Source: Scolanthus callimorphus
Taxonomy: Eukaryota > Cnidaria > Anthozoa > Actiniaria > Edwardsiidae
Length of the DNA stretch: 64,000 nucleotides
NCBI GenBank assembly: GCA_033964015.1
Contig: CM066914.1
Coordinates: 11,957,831-12,021,830, forward strand
Direction: 5' to 3'
Shown: piece by piece, positions 42,851-54,557 of the stretch
How the letters are laid out: each line of letters opens with the position of its first letter
How positions within the stretch are numbered: position 1 is the stretch's first letter
Position numbers and translations under genes: made by a program
Notes under the pieces: generated by a model
Seen by the model: only the letters and a program-made list of their open reading frames with translations
Told to the model about the DNA's origin: nothing
Databases searched by the model: none

Positions 42851-43295
42851 GTCGACATGTGAAGAACCCCCCCCCCCCCCCGGGTCTCGATATTTTCGAT
42901 TTCGAAATAGTTTTGAAATTATGGGCCTCGCAGCGGGGGTAGTAACGCAAAAATGCGCTGTTTTACTTTAGCTTCAAATATCTCCAAAACGAAACTCGAT
43001 ATGAACAAAATGAGACACGGTTTTGTAAACAATTATGTGCTGATTGACATGAAGCAGTTTGCATAAATTTTCGATCAGTGGTTCCTGACCTAAAACTCCC
43101 GCGAAGAAACCACACTGTTTACCCCTTTTCCCTCGAATTTCTTTCTCTAAATAAAAATAATCTATTTATTAAAAACTCGGTTACAAACTTCAATCTTTTA
43201 GCTTTAATTTGATATATAACATGTAGGAATCCTCCAAAAAGTGCGCGCGTGACGATTTTTCTGCGTGAGGTACCCCTGAAGGTGTACCGTATCCT
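42851..43295. repeat. right part of C/G-tract composite repeat
   Basis: Begins GGTCGACATGTGAAG followed by a long C tract and CGGGTCTCGA. The same GGTCGACATGTGAAG plus C-run occurs at 40721, on the other side of the LINE. The rest is AT-rich with no gene. Confidence 0.5.
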
Positions 43296-43440
43296 TAAGT
43301 GTTACGATTTCACTCATTTTTATTTTGTTTTAACTATATTATAATTTTTCATTTTATTTATGTCATTCTAGTTGTAAAGCGCTTTAGAACGGTCGTACAA
43401 GCGCTATATAAATGTATATTATTATTATTATATTATTATA
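43296..43440 (+). mobile_element. LINE 3' terminus
   Basis: Typical end of CR1/L2-type elements: GTAAAGCGCTTTAGAACGG, GCGCTATATAAATG and then (ATT)n. It may be the severed 3' end of the LINE relic at 37032-38720, or a separate short copy. A similar shorter tail lies at 52600-52680. Confidence 0.6.
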
Positions 43441-43583
43441 TCTCGCATGCTTGATTTACCAAGGTCAATGATGTCGAACATGCTCTTATCGATTGTCGGC
43501 CGAACGGACCAAGACGCCAGACGCCAGACATTACATATGAAACAATATCAATTGAGCTTCATTTTCTGTGGAGCTGTCACAAA

Positions 43584-46500
43584 ATGTCCGATGCGGGATC
43601 ATCCCAAGAGCCGTTCTGTTGTAAAAAATGTCTGAAAGGAACAGCACACAAGCCAGACAGCGCTCGCTCCTGGTTGGTATGCGCGGCAGGAATGCTCAAT
43701 AATATTACCGTGTACGGAACACTAAACAGCTTTGGTGTGCTTTATCCTTCGCTACTACATCACTTTAACAAGGGAAAGGTTCAAACAGGTAGGAGGTATA
43801 ACCATACTCAATTTCTTATTCGTTTTCTCATCGCTGCGTGAAATCATGCGATTTTATATAGCACTGTGTCGTTCATGTCTCCACTTGTAAAGAGTCATCA
43901 CCACGTTACCCCGGTGACACTAAGTGCTCTGAGAATTGTACAAACGCTGTCCTAATCTATTTTGCCCTCGCTATTTTCGTTTTCATACCTAAAATCGATA
44001 AAAATGAGTTGAAGTCACAGAAATGCTCTTTTCACACTGGAGCCCAATAGCGCGAAAAAATGGCCATACCAATACCGCGCACTAACTATATGAGAACATC
44101 TATCGGCTATAGTGGTGCAAGTATGTCCTCTCGTCCCTCGCTAAATTACTTCAAGGCAGACACGACGAACACGATTTTATACACTAATAGTGATTATCGA
44201 ACTCGCTTTGGTCTGTCAGTCAATGTCTAGACAATGAGTTCTTGATAAAGCTTGACCCGTTCTTATTATTCATTTCTAATCCATACATATCGTTCCTTAA
44301 TATTAATTTTTATGTATCGCTATTTGTTGTTTTCTTGTTGTTCCAGCCTGGGTAAGTTCCCTTGCCATGTCCCTCACCTGTTTTCTCGCCCCAGTCGCCG
44401 GATTTCTCCTCGGCCGCCTCGATCCCAGGCTGGTCACTCTAGCAGGACTCATCTGCTGTAGTGTGGGACTCTTCTTGACCTCACAAGTGAGCTCCTTATG
44501 GATGATGTTCCTGACGTACAGTATCCTCTTCGCATTTGGTGTTTCTTGTGTCTACACCGCGGTATTTTGTGTGGTACCAAGGTGGGTCTAAGCTTAATGA
44601 CATACATACATACATGCACCTTTATTTAGGCACGCTGGCCACAACAACTGTCTATTTACAAAAGTTAAAAACAAAACAGACGCTGATTTCCATGTGGGGC
44701 GTGTAACTAAATATGAGTATATGGTTTGCAAATTTTAACCTAGCATAGCCCAGCAGCGACATCCCTATTTATCAGACGCTTAAAAGCAGAAAAGCAGAAG
44801 TTAGAGGAACTCTCAGGGACGTCAACCGTAAATGTATGGCAGTGGTATTTTCGCATCGCCTCCCGCGAGACGATGCGAAAAATCTCCCGGCAACCGGGAG
44901 AGTTTACGTCCCTGCTGGAATGTCTTAACTATGCTATGACCCGGGGGGTGGGAGTGGGGAGACTCCCATAATTTTGGGGCGGGGGTGCTCGTCGTACCTT
45001 AGGGTTTAAAATTAGGCCTCTGGTACCTTTTAGGGGTAAAATTTGAAAACTTGCAATTTTTTTCCAGGTAAGTACCAGTTAGGGGTCCGTTCTAGCAAAT
45101 CAAGCAAATCACGCTTGTTTGAAGCCTGAATTTGAGACGTATTTTCGCTCGGAAAACATACAAGAGAAAATTACGAGGGAAAATACGTCTTGTTGGTACC
45201 TTTTGGGGGTCAAAATCAACTCGTCATTCCTAAATGGAGGAATGCTCACCATGAATAATTTAACCATATTTTTGACAATATTACTTCAAATTCACCTAAA
45301 AACATTCAAAATATCTGAACTATCAAGCTACTAGTCAGGATAAGGGTTAATACATCGTTTTAGTATATTTTTATAGTATATGCCTCGTTCTATAAAGATT
45401 AATACTATTAAGGTACGTAATCAATAAAACGAGCTGTCCGAACCAGCGAATTCACTCGTAGCGTAGTGGTTAGGGTTAGGGTATAGTAACTGGAAAGTTA
45501 CAGGTTCAACCCTGATGATTTTCATAATTCTTTTTTTCACTTCTGTAGGTGAGCGCTTGTTTAGAAAAAATTCTAAGTGCCAGTGAGCTCGATTTAGCCG
45601 TGTGTAATCAACTAAGCGACGCCATTTTAGGTAGATAGATAGATAGATAGATAGATATTACTACCTTTTAGGGGTAAAATCGAAAGTTCCCGACGAGCAT
45701 TCCCGCCCCAAAATAGGGGAGTCCCCCCCCCCCCCCCCATCCCCGGGTGCTATGACCGACCCGATCTCATAAGGGATCAGGGGCCCGTTTCTCGAAATCC
45801 GAGAATTATCGATCGGGCCCTTAAGTATGTTTTGCATCTTCCCTGCAGATTTAGATAGTGGCTCATTGGAAGTTTTATTTGTTTTATAGTGGTTACGCCT
45901 GTAGGGCTTATCTCCGGGGTAATAACCGGTGAGTGCGCACGAACTGCGTCACAAAGCTTCCTTTGTTTGGTAGAACGAATCAGGATGAAATAAGAACTGA
46001 ACACAAAGGTGTCCTCTGGGAATGGTTATTACACCGGAGTTAACCCGCCTGTAGCTTCGCCACGTTTGTGAGAACCTATACGCGCAACATGCTCTACATT
46101 CTGTGTGTTAAACTTGATATAGTGGTTTATTGGAAGTTTCCTTTTGAACACGTCAGGTATTTTGTGAAGAGGCGATCGCTTGCCACGGCACTTAATTGCA
46201 CGGGTCCAGGCGCGGGTGTTCTTCTAATGAGCCAAGTTTTTGGTCTGTCCGTAAATGCTCTCGGTTGGCGAGAAGCACTTCTTGTCGCCGGGGGTCTCCA
46301 TGCCCTTCTCTGTGTAGCGAGTGTGGCGTTCGATCCCAACATCGCTCGGACTGAGATGACCGAGAGCAACTGTGGAGGGGCATGGGTTCGATATCAAGGC
46401 AGCATGGAAACGAGGCTTTGGAAAAACCGGCTCTTTTTGGTTGTGGCGATAGCAGTGACGCTGAACCATATGGGGATGACCATGCCCCAAGTTCATATGG

Positions 46501-47903
46501 TAACATTTTTGTTTTTGTTCTAGGTACAGATTCTATTCCAAAGTTCTGAATATCTTCTTTTCCTGTAGCAAAGTTCTGTTGGTATTTCAGGCTCGCTATT
46601 GTGAAGATCTCCGTATTAATCTATCCAAAGCATCCAAGCTCTACCTCTCGCTCGGCATCTCATCCATGGTGTCTAGAATTGTCGCTGGTCGACTGTCGGA
46701 CCTAACATGGGTTAACCCGCGTTACTTGGCTCAAGGAGGGATATTTGCAGTGGGTCTTTCTACCGTATTATGTCCCTTTGCCCAAGATTTTGCTTCACTA
46801 ATGGTAAGCTGACCTGAGAAACTTACATAACGTTGTTTACCACTTTACGAAACTTTAACTATAAAAAACAAATAGAAGTATTGCGTGTGCTGTCGCTATG
46901 CATTTAGAGATCAGAATTATCCAGATGCGGGACTGAAGACGGACTGTGTTCTGGTAGTACAATGATTGAACAAAGAAGAATAAAGATGGTCTTTAGTCTG
47001 ATCGCAGCCTGAATGGCAAAGAGGAAAAGGAGCGCCTGCCGGTTTTAGAGGTTATACTAGGCGGAGCTGTACTAAGTCAAGTGAACATGTTGAAACAAAT
47101 GATGTACAACCGAAGTATATAAAGACATGTGTCTTTCCCAAATTTGTTTAGGTTTACTTCACTGTTCTTGGGGCAGCCGACGGATTCTTTGCAACAGCTT
47201 GTAACATATTGTCGATAGCATCAGTACCCGAGAGCTGTTACTCTAAAGCCGTGTCTACACGTATGATAGTGATGTCGTTTGGGATGTTAGCCGGCCCACC
47301 TCTTGGGGGTGAGTAGGGTTAAGTACTAATCTCACCTTGTGGATATAAATACATGTAAGGAGAAGGTCGTTTCAAAATTGCCATGGTAGGTTCTGGAATC
47401 CATATAAACAAGCCACCGACTAACCGCTTTGTGTTCACCGTTCTTGAACAGAAATTGAGCTTTTACTATCCTCTCGGTTCTCTGAGAAGATCGATGTTTA
47501 ACCTGGATAAGGCTTAATGATGCCCACCCGGCCCTTGTTTGATGGCTTCAAAAGGCCAAAGAAATACAAACACAAATTAGAAACCTTCCGTGTTTGCACA
47601 GCCAAAAAAAAATGCCGTTTTTTTTAATTGCTCAGCAATGCATTGGCCCAAGATGCGCTGGAACACCTTGTTATAAACTGCTCGTAGTTTAAACATTTCC
47701 TTTGGTTCATGTCAGGATTCATCGCGGAAAGCTTTGGCTCCTATGTCCCCGCGTTCTACACTGCCGGGAGCATATCTATAGCAGGATCACTCACGCTCTT
47801 CTTCGCCGCATGTGGACAAAATCAACCCGAGGACCTGGACTCGAGGAAACAAGTTGAATTTAATAATGGGATTCTAGTGGTGGAAAAAGTGACGGCGTTA
47901 TGA
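43584..47903 (+). CDS. SLC16/monocarboxylate-transporter-like MFS carrier, 6 exons
   Basis: Predicted 446 residues, twelve-helix major facilitator. Exons 43584-43788, 44347-44581, 46157-46499, 46591-46803, 47152-47308, 47716-47903; all phases join. Exon 1 has the cytosolic N-terminus and TM1 (SARSWLVCAAGMLNNITVYG ... SFGVLYP), which corresponds to the MCT N-terminal signature although the usual DGGWGW is replaced. Exon 2 covers TM2-4, exon 3 the YFVKRRSLATALNCTGPGAG signature (MCT YFxKRRxLAxGxAxxGxxxG) and the large central loop, exon 4 TM7-8 (SKLYLSLGI, GRLSD), exons 5-6 the rest. The substrate is likely a monocarboxylate or related organic acid at the plasma membrane; the family alone does not fix it. 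The short C-terminal tail ends VVEKVTAL. The start at 43584 is preceded 140 bp upstream by a LINE tail. Confidence 0.85.
44940..45752. mobile_element. non-autonomous element with CCCGGGG-type inverted ends, in SLC16-like intron 2
   Basis: The left end reads CCGGGGGGTGGGAGTGGGGA then GACTCCCATAATTTTGGGGC and GTGCTCGTCG. The right end is the inverse, with CGACGAGCATTCCCGCCCC and GGGGAGTCCCCC and CCCCGGG. The interior holds a tRNA-related SINE-like piece and a (TAGA)n run near 45634-45656. It is the same family as 40315 and 55826. Confidence 0.65.
45455..45520 (+). repeat. tRNA-derived SINE head
   Basis: Contains a pol III A-box-like TAGCGTAGTGGTTAGGG and a B box GGTTCAACCC spaced as in a tRNA. 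It is not a functional tRNA, because the anticodon arm and acceptor stem do not fold cleanly. Confidence 0.5.
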
Positions 47904-48375
47904 CGAAGTGATTATACATCCTAGTTTTTATATTATATATATATATATTTTTTTTATCAATACAGTACCCCGTGCAACCAGTAAGATTTATGACAAGGGA
48001 TCAAACAAACCCAAACATCATATTTATCATTGTTTATTATTTCAAATAAAAACAATATTGACCATATATAATATATTTTACATGGCAAAACATTAACTCC
48101 TTTTTTCGTTTTTGCAATTTTGCATTCCCGCTAAAAACGACTCATTTTCCTTCTTATTTGAAAACCTGTTTTTACTTTTCTGCAGATTTTATTGTACTTT
48201 TTTATCAAATATATAATATATACAAGAGGGGAAACATATTCGAGGAAAACATACCTGGACAAAAGTGCAAATACAGTGCAAATATATACACTTTCTCATT
48301 GTGTCTTTCAATCAAAACCACTAGAAACAATACGCAAGTCTGGAAATGTCACCCCAAATTATAATGTTCAATTAT

Positions 48376-50450
48376 TTAGCTCCGCTGGCAAGTCCCAACT
48401 ACAGCAAGTCTCTTACAAGTGCCACACTTGACATTACAGCACCAGACGAACTTGCAGTTGCACCTGTAGCTCCGCACAACCAGTTTCTTGACGATCTTGT
48501 AGCCGCACGACATGCACATCTCACTACACTGCACGTAGTCCGGACGCTCACTACTGCAAACTCTTCCAAGGACGCCTGTGGACCCTCTGGCCGCGTTGGC
48601 ATGGCAGTAGTCTGGGGAGGACTTGATAAACACGAGACTGCGGTCCCTTTTAGCCAGCGGCTTAAAGAGCTGTTTGGTGATCTTGTGTACTAGCTTGCTG
48701 TTTCGCATGCGGACTTTCTTGGCTTTCTGGTACTTGTGCTTCAAGAAGTCGCCGACTTCTGCGAAGGACGAAAGGCTCTTCCAGCAACTCTTGGTGGAGC
48801 AGCTTCCAGAGACGCCATGACACTTGCAGGTTGTTCTAAGCGTCGCTTTCACTGCCTGGAAAATACGAGAAAATAGATGGTTTACATTAAAATCACAAGG
48901 CATGACATATAGGACTAATAGTCCAGTTCCATCAAGATCATCTTCGCCTTCATACTTCGCCTGCGTCATTTCCATTGGTTGTTCGATTAAGCGTCTCTCT
49001 AATTGCTACGCTATAACCGGAAATGTTCAATTGCCAATTTTTTTCTCTAAAAATCTTAGAGCCTAGGAAAACCATCTGCATTGCCCTGTCTATTTACCAT
49101 AACAAAACTTGTTATGAAATGCCATCGTTGAGTAGTACGGGCTGAGAATTCCGTACAGATACACAACACGGCAATTCAAAATAAGTTATATCCAAAATAA
49201 AAATAATACCTTTCGTCCAACAGCGTTGTTGTGTAGATTGATGGCTGCCAATTTCTTGGAACTGCGGGACTCCAAGGAATCCAGGAAATGTCTGCACAGC
49301 ACGTCACCGAACTTGACATTGTCATGGCAACCACTCCAGTCATGCGCAGTGTTGGCGCTGCCCTTTAAACAGTTGCAGTTCTGGAAGTTTCCTTTTCGGC
49401 AGTCACGTGTCAGAGAGTAAGTCACTCCGGCCGCTCGGATACTCTGCACATACGCCATCTCTCTGTTAGCTGTAAAACAAGAGATATCTATTAGAAACCT
49501 AACTACACTCCAGTTTTGTCAACAGTTCTCTCTTGTTGCGTGTCAGAAAATAGAGATTTTACTCGAAGAACTTTCAGTGGCTTTTTCACACTTACGAATG
49601 CAAACTCTTTCTTAGTGAAATGTGCAAAACAAGGGCAGTGCCACAGATTGCGTTTGACAGAATTCATAACTCATTGCTGAGAACCGCATGTATTAACTTT
49701 CTTGGTTCACTTGCGCGTCTAGCTTACGTAAACAGGCAACGTAGGTTGAAAATGAATGTTAACTAGAATTCCGAGCTTATGTACTGTACCAGGAAATATT
49801 GCTCAATATTGAGCTGTAAACATACCGGCAGTGGCTTGCACAATCCTGGGTAATCCGGACTTCATGTTGTGGCTTGTAAACGTTGCACTGCAGTTCCATT
49901 TGTCCTTGTGGAATTGTTTCCTGCATTCGGTTATCCCGAGGTCGTCACCGGTTCGTATGCTTGTAATAATGGCGTCAAAAGACTGGAGGGAAAAGGGCAA
50001 ATCAACGTTAAAGGACTACAAAACTTCAAAGCTATAGACATGGATATATATGAAGTCTTGTTAGAACTTTTGATTGCCCCGTTTAATAAATTCAAAACAA
50101 CGCGCAAATTCCCGCAAATTTCTCACTCCCGGAATCTCAATCGACCGAAGTTAAAATTAAATCGCTAAAGTTAAGGTAGAAGAAAACTTATCGGGAAAAA
50201 TTAACTGCAAAACCCAACCTACCTCACGCTTAAGAATCTTTCTGGCGGACCTGTAAAAGACAAAGTATAGTTATTAGTTTGGAAACCGGCAAAGCAACTA
50301 CGCGCGCACCGCCTTTACCTGGGTTTGTGCACCAACTAATTTTAAATTGCCCGCCGCAAAATAATTTGTCGCTAACTGTACTCACCATTTAGCGGTAACT
50401 GCATCTTGAATAAAAACTGCACTGAGTAGCAGGAATGCGATAAGACTCAT
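48376..50450 (-). CDS. wnt8: Wnt signalling ligand, Wnt8-like, 5 exons
   Basis: Predicted 329 residues, secreted lipid-modified ligand of Frizzled/LRP receptors. Exons 50450-50386, 50250-50223, 49982-49826, 49469-49210, 48855-48376. Exon 1 encodes a signal peptide (MSLIAFLLLSAVFIQDAVTA). Exon 3 has ECRKQFHKDKWNC; exon 4 has AAGVTYSLTRDC, NCNCLKG and INLHNNAVGRK; exon 5 has the diagnostic CKCHGVSGSC, whose Ser is the palmitoleate site, then SSPDYC and the Cys-rich end (RCNCKFVWCCNVKCGTC). SSPDYC, the ANREMAYVQSIRAAGV junction and the overall short length favour Wnt8; a phylogeny is needed to be sure of the subfamily. It is convergent with the SLC16-like gene, the stop codons being 472 bp apart. 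The intergenic part is AT-rich and holds both 3' UTRs. Confidence 0.9.
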
Positions 50451-50869
50451 GTTGTAACTTGTTGTCTAGATCGTGTTAACGTTTGGAAAGTTCTTGTTGG
50501 AATGATGAAACTCACTGAAGATCTCGCAGTTTATGTATACAAGGCTCATCAATATGCATGTTCAAGGGGTATTGAAATGATGAACAATATAAAGTGAAAA
50601 ACAAAAGCCAACTGAGTGAAAAGCTAATTAGCTCGTAACAATAGCACGAGAGTAGAACCCAACAAACAAAGGAGGTGTGAGATTTAACAGGTTTAGGAGC
50701 ACAATGCGCGTGCTTTACATGCACGTTTGCAAATCTAGTTTTCATGAGGAGAAATTTGCTAAACAAAACTTGCGTAGTAAAAGAAAGACCAAAACAGTCA
50801 CCTTAGATTTGCTCGTTGCAAAACTTACATCTTGTCTGCTTCCAGTATGTGATTTGATTACCGTTGATT

Positions 50870-51006
50870 ACAGTAAGTTTTGTTTCAGTAACATTTCGAT
50901 GGAAGGGTGATCAATATGTTTTCACCCTAGGCGAGAGCTTCAACGTCTGAACAACGAGCTACAACATTCCCACTAACGATGTATTTTTTATGGCGCTCTG
51001 CTTTTA
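50870..51006 (+). repeat. direct repeat, copy 1
   Basis: About 137 bp (from CAGTAAGTTTTGTTTCAGTA to TATGGCGCTCTGCTTT) repeated almost exactly at 51911-52045, with one difference seen (GAGCTT against GAGCTA). Located 0.4 kb upstream of the Wnt start codon. Confidence 0.85.
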
Positions 51007-51155
51007 AAACCTGGATTGACAGCGTAAACGTGCGGATTTTCTGGATTCGCTCCTAAAAGGCGTCATTTTGTATGGTTATACATGTGGCGTTCGTTCAGTA
51101 ACTTTGAAAGCATTACAAATGTGGGTACAAATAATAAAGAACTCAATCCGTCTAA

Positions 51156-51407
51156 GGCCTAGTTTATACGACGAATTTAATTGATCAATTAAATTCGTCT
51201 GTGCGACGTATAAAATGGAGGTTCGTTTTATACGACGAATAAAATAAAACGAAGACATACTTCAGACGTTGTATACGTCCGGGGTCGACGATTTAATTTT
51301 CGACCTTTTTAGGTTCGTTTTATACGTCGCATTTCAGACGAATTTAATTGCGATAATTAAATTCGTCTGAATTAAATTCGTCCGAAATACGACGTATGAA
51401 CTAGGCC
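51156..51407. mobile_element. palindromic MITE with AGGCCTAGTT ends
   Basis: The terminal inverted repeat AGGCCTAGTTTATACG is followed by further nested inverted words (GACGAATTTAATT) several times in both orientations, making the whole 250 bp foldable. TAA borders both sides. Confidence 0.75.
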
Positions 51408-51726
51408 TAACAAACTCAAATAATGAATAATCCCTGAACCACCTTTATATCATAAGCTTTTTTCCCCGAAATCTAGAGAATCACGTGCGCATGCTCAGTT
51501 TTGAAAACAATGCTCCTCCAGAAAAGTATGGATTGCCTCAGTTGAGCTCGTCACAGACGTATTTTCTCGCTTAGGTAAAGTAGGGACCGGCTGTTTTACT
51601 CAGTCAGGCTGTAGTGCTACTAGTAACATACGAGCCAGAACCGTGTACTTCCACTGACTCCCCATCCCGTGTCTTGCAACCTAAGACAAGCGGGCCGGTT
51701 TAAACATAGCTAGTAGAGGGAGACTA

Positions 51727-51881
51727 AGGCCTTGTCCACACTAACGCGTTTTCAAAAGTATTCGTTTTCAAACTTATACAGATTAGCAGCGTGCTTAGTG
51801 CTAGTACGTGTTAGTACGCTGCGAATCCGTATAAGTTTGAAAACGAATACTTTTGAAAACGCGTTAGTGTGGACAAGGCCT
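51727..51881. mobile_element. 155-bp palindromic MITE
   Basis: Arms of about 55 bp (AGGCCTTGTCCACACTAACG ... AAACTTATAC) are near-perfect inverted repeats around a spacer of about 45 bp. Confidence 0.8.
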
Positions 51882-51910
51882 GAGTGGTGGTATGGTCATA
51901 TACACTATTA

Positions 51911-52045
51911 CAGTAAGTTTTGTTTCAGTAACATTTCGATGGAAGGGTGATCAATATGTTTTCACCCTAGGCGAGAGCTACAACGTCTGAACAACGAGCT
52001 ACAACATTCCCACTAACGATGTATTTTTTATGGCGCTCTGCTTTA
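51911..52045 (+). repeat. direct repeat, copy 2
   Basis: Second copy of the 137-bp block at 50870. The two are separated by about 900 bp containing two MITEs. Confidence 0.85.
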
Positions 52046-53468
52046 TGTGACGCGATGCGCTGGGATACAAGTGTGATAGAGAAAAACACTTTCATGGGTT
52101 TAAACTTAATATTCAGCTAGTAGTGATCAATAGCGTTTTCTTTCTAGACAGTTTGTATCCAATATATACAACCTTGTTCTCACGATACTGCTCGACCATT
52201 TCCGTGCAATGATCACTGAACAATTGTAAGCGCAGATTGCGCTAAATTAAAAACGCAGAAACAACATTACATAACAACAATTTTGTTTATTTCTTGCACG
52301 GAGTAAACCTTAATTTAGATATATTATCAAAACATACATAAGATCAATTCAATTCAACGAGCAAAGACAATAGACCTTAATCGTCAAGAGAAGTGTGAGA
52401 TTTGACAGTTTTACATGCACAAAAGCCTATTGTTGACTTGTTGAGGATCCAGTGTTCATTGATTTCAGAGCAAGGATGAACCGTTGTTTTTACTTCAGAG
52501 TTGATAATAACACTAAAAACTCTAAAAAGTCTTGGATGCTATAGTCTGCTTTCTGAGGAAAACTATGAAAAACTAAGATTTTGTCATGTTTGTTGTTGTT
52601 AAGCATGTAAAGCACTGAATTGTAAAGCATTGAAACTATGGTGTAATGCTATATCTATTATTATTATTATTGTTGTAGCGTAAAAGAAAACTCGCAATCT
52701 AAATAATAGCTAATAGAGGGAGACTGCCCCCCCTCTACTGTTCTATGACTATGCGTAAATCTAGAATGTATTTGGTCACACTTCGGCAGGAACTGTGAGA
52801 ATGTGTACCGGCGCACAGTGAAAGAAAAACAGACTTCCCTGTTGGCAACATGTTTAGACCTTTGCTGCAGCGTAAAAGTGTGCCTTTACTGTGGAAAGGA
52901 TGAAAGGCCTTTGGCTGTGGCCAGTATCGATTCGAAAGACAAGTCGGACGGTTTTCCTTGTCAATCCTTGGGAACTTATTTCAAGAATAAACATTTCCAG
53001 TCCTGCAAATCAGAAATAATACTGACCCGCGATTTCAGAAAATATCTCGCGCGCAAGATTTCAGTCATAAACATGTGCATTCCAAGTACACAGGATATGT
53101 CTCTGCTATAGGCTCAGGATCGGATGGCCTCACCTTAAAACCACTAACGCAACGCATGCGCAGGAGCGCAGGTGAAGCAACAGGGCCCAACAGTGAGACA
53201 ACACAAATCACGCGTGGAATGTTTAGTCACATGGCCAGGAAGATACTGTATACTTTCATGCTTACGTCCCGTACAATCAAGCAAGAACTGAGACTGAATG
53301 CTACTTTTTTATTTATTTCTATCCTTCTTACACCTCTAAGATATTACAGCTTTCTAAATGTCAATAGCTCTATCCAGGCAGCAGAGTTGTTCTATGGAAA
53401 AATAAATGCATGAGTGAAACGAAAATAAAAATAAATACAAACACACTAAGAACACTCAATGATATTTA
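52046..53468. other. intergenic, no gene recognised
   Basis: AT-rich. 52600-52680 resembles a short LINE 3' tail (TAAAGCATTGAA ... ATTATTATTATT). Frames at 52803-53413 have no recognisable domain. Confidence 0.4.
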
Positions 53469-53743
53469 CCACTGTATGCGTTGCTACGCGACCTTCAAAA
53501 TTCACTGTTGCGATGGGCGATTTTACGCAAGAAAATTTTAATATCTATTTTCTTAACAGAGAGTTAAACATTCTAGGCAAGTGAAGCCAAAGGATAGCTT
53601 AAAACCATTTTGGTTGATTTTGTAATCAATATTGATCCAGTAAAGCAGCCGAATCCAGCGTTTTGGTTTGATTGACGGCTAAAAATCGCCAATCGCCCAT
53701 CGCAACATTGAATTTTGAGGTCGCGTAGCAATGCATACAGTGG
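53469..53743 (-). mobile_element. TA-flanked MITE, family 1, copy B
   Basis: 275 bp, the same family as 25732-26002 but inverted, with ends CCACTGTATGCGTTGCTACG and TA on both sides. The interior matches in reverse order, including GGATAGCTTAAAACC. Confidence 0.8.
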
Positions 53744-53870
53744 TAATGTTTACAACTTTGAGGCATAACTTGACATAAACTGCTGCGTTTCCAGGCAAGA
53801 ATTATCATGGCCAGCTATGAAGCATGATTCATGGTTCCACGAGAAACGTTATTTTTATTTATTTTTTTAA

Positions 53871-54135
53871 CACTGAATGCACTGCTACGCGACCTCAAAA
53901 TTTAATGTTGCGATGGGCGATTTTTAGCTGTCAATCAAACCAAAACGCTGGATTCGGCCTCTTGCCTCTTCAGTGGGTCGAAATTGATTGCCAAATCTGT
54001 TTTATTATGTTGTAAATATCTCTTATTTGAGGGCCACGCATACATTATGATTGTGATATCTAGTGAAACCCTCCTTAAATAAAGTAATGTCTGTCTGTCT
54101 GTCTATCTAATGCATACGATGGTGATTTTTATTTT
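53871..54135 (+). mobile_element. TA-flanked MITE, family 1, copy C (interrupted)
   Basis: The left half (CACTGAATGCACTGCTACGC through CGAAATTGATTG, to about 53997) is clear. A different sequence with a (TCTG)n run follows, then ATGCATACGATGGTGA near 54112 resembles the right terminus. Either another element inserted here or the right half was replaced. Confidence 0.6.
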
Positions 54136-54200
54136 ATTAGCTTTACCATTGAGTTTACAATACATATTAAGAAACTGACATAAAAAAGTCCGAAGAAATA

Positions 54201-54355
54201 ATACATAAAACGGCAAAAACGAATGATAATAACGTCCGACGCATACCTACCGCATGAACCTTACCTTTAGATTTGTATTTTTGCCTTGACAATGGCGTTA
54301 AGATGACGCCGAAACGTCGGACGTTATTATCATTCGTTTTTGCCGTTTTATGTAT
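54201..54355. mobile_element. hairpin element with 41-bp perfect arms
   Basis: Arms ATACATAAAACGGCAAAAAC ... AACGTCCGAC at 54201-54241 and the inverse at 54315-54355. Just before the right arm is GATGACGCCGAAACGTCGG, a motif often seen beside retroelement termini. Confidence 0.7.
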
Positions 54356-54557
54356 ATCTAAATCTTTGTTGGTAGAAATAATAAACTAGACTAAAGAAAT
54401 CACATTTGGCAGGGTGACCACAACAGAGTTAGCCAATTACTGTGCGCTCAGTGTGTAAGAAAACATAATAATGACATGATATTTACTGTAATACAACGTA
54501 TATTCACTGATGACAACAAGACACGGGACCAAAGCTGAATTACATTTGAGGCAGATT

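Noticed and set aside
45455..45520. Functional tRNA gene
   Set aside because: A and B boxes are present, but the anticodon and acceptor stems do not pair; called SINE-like instead.
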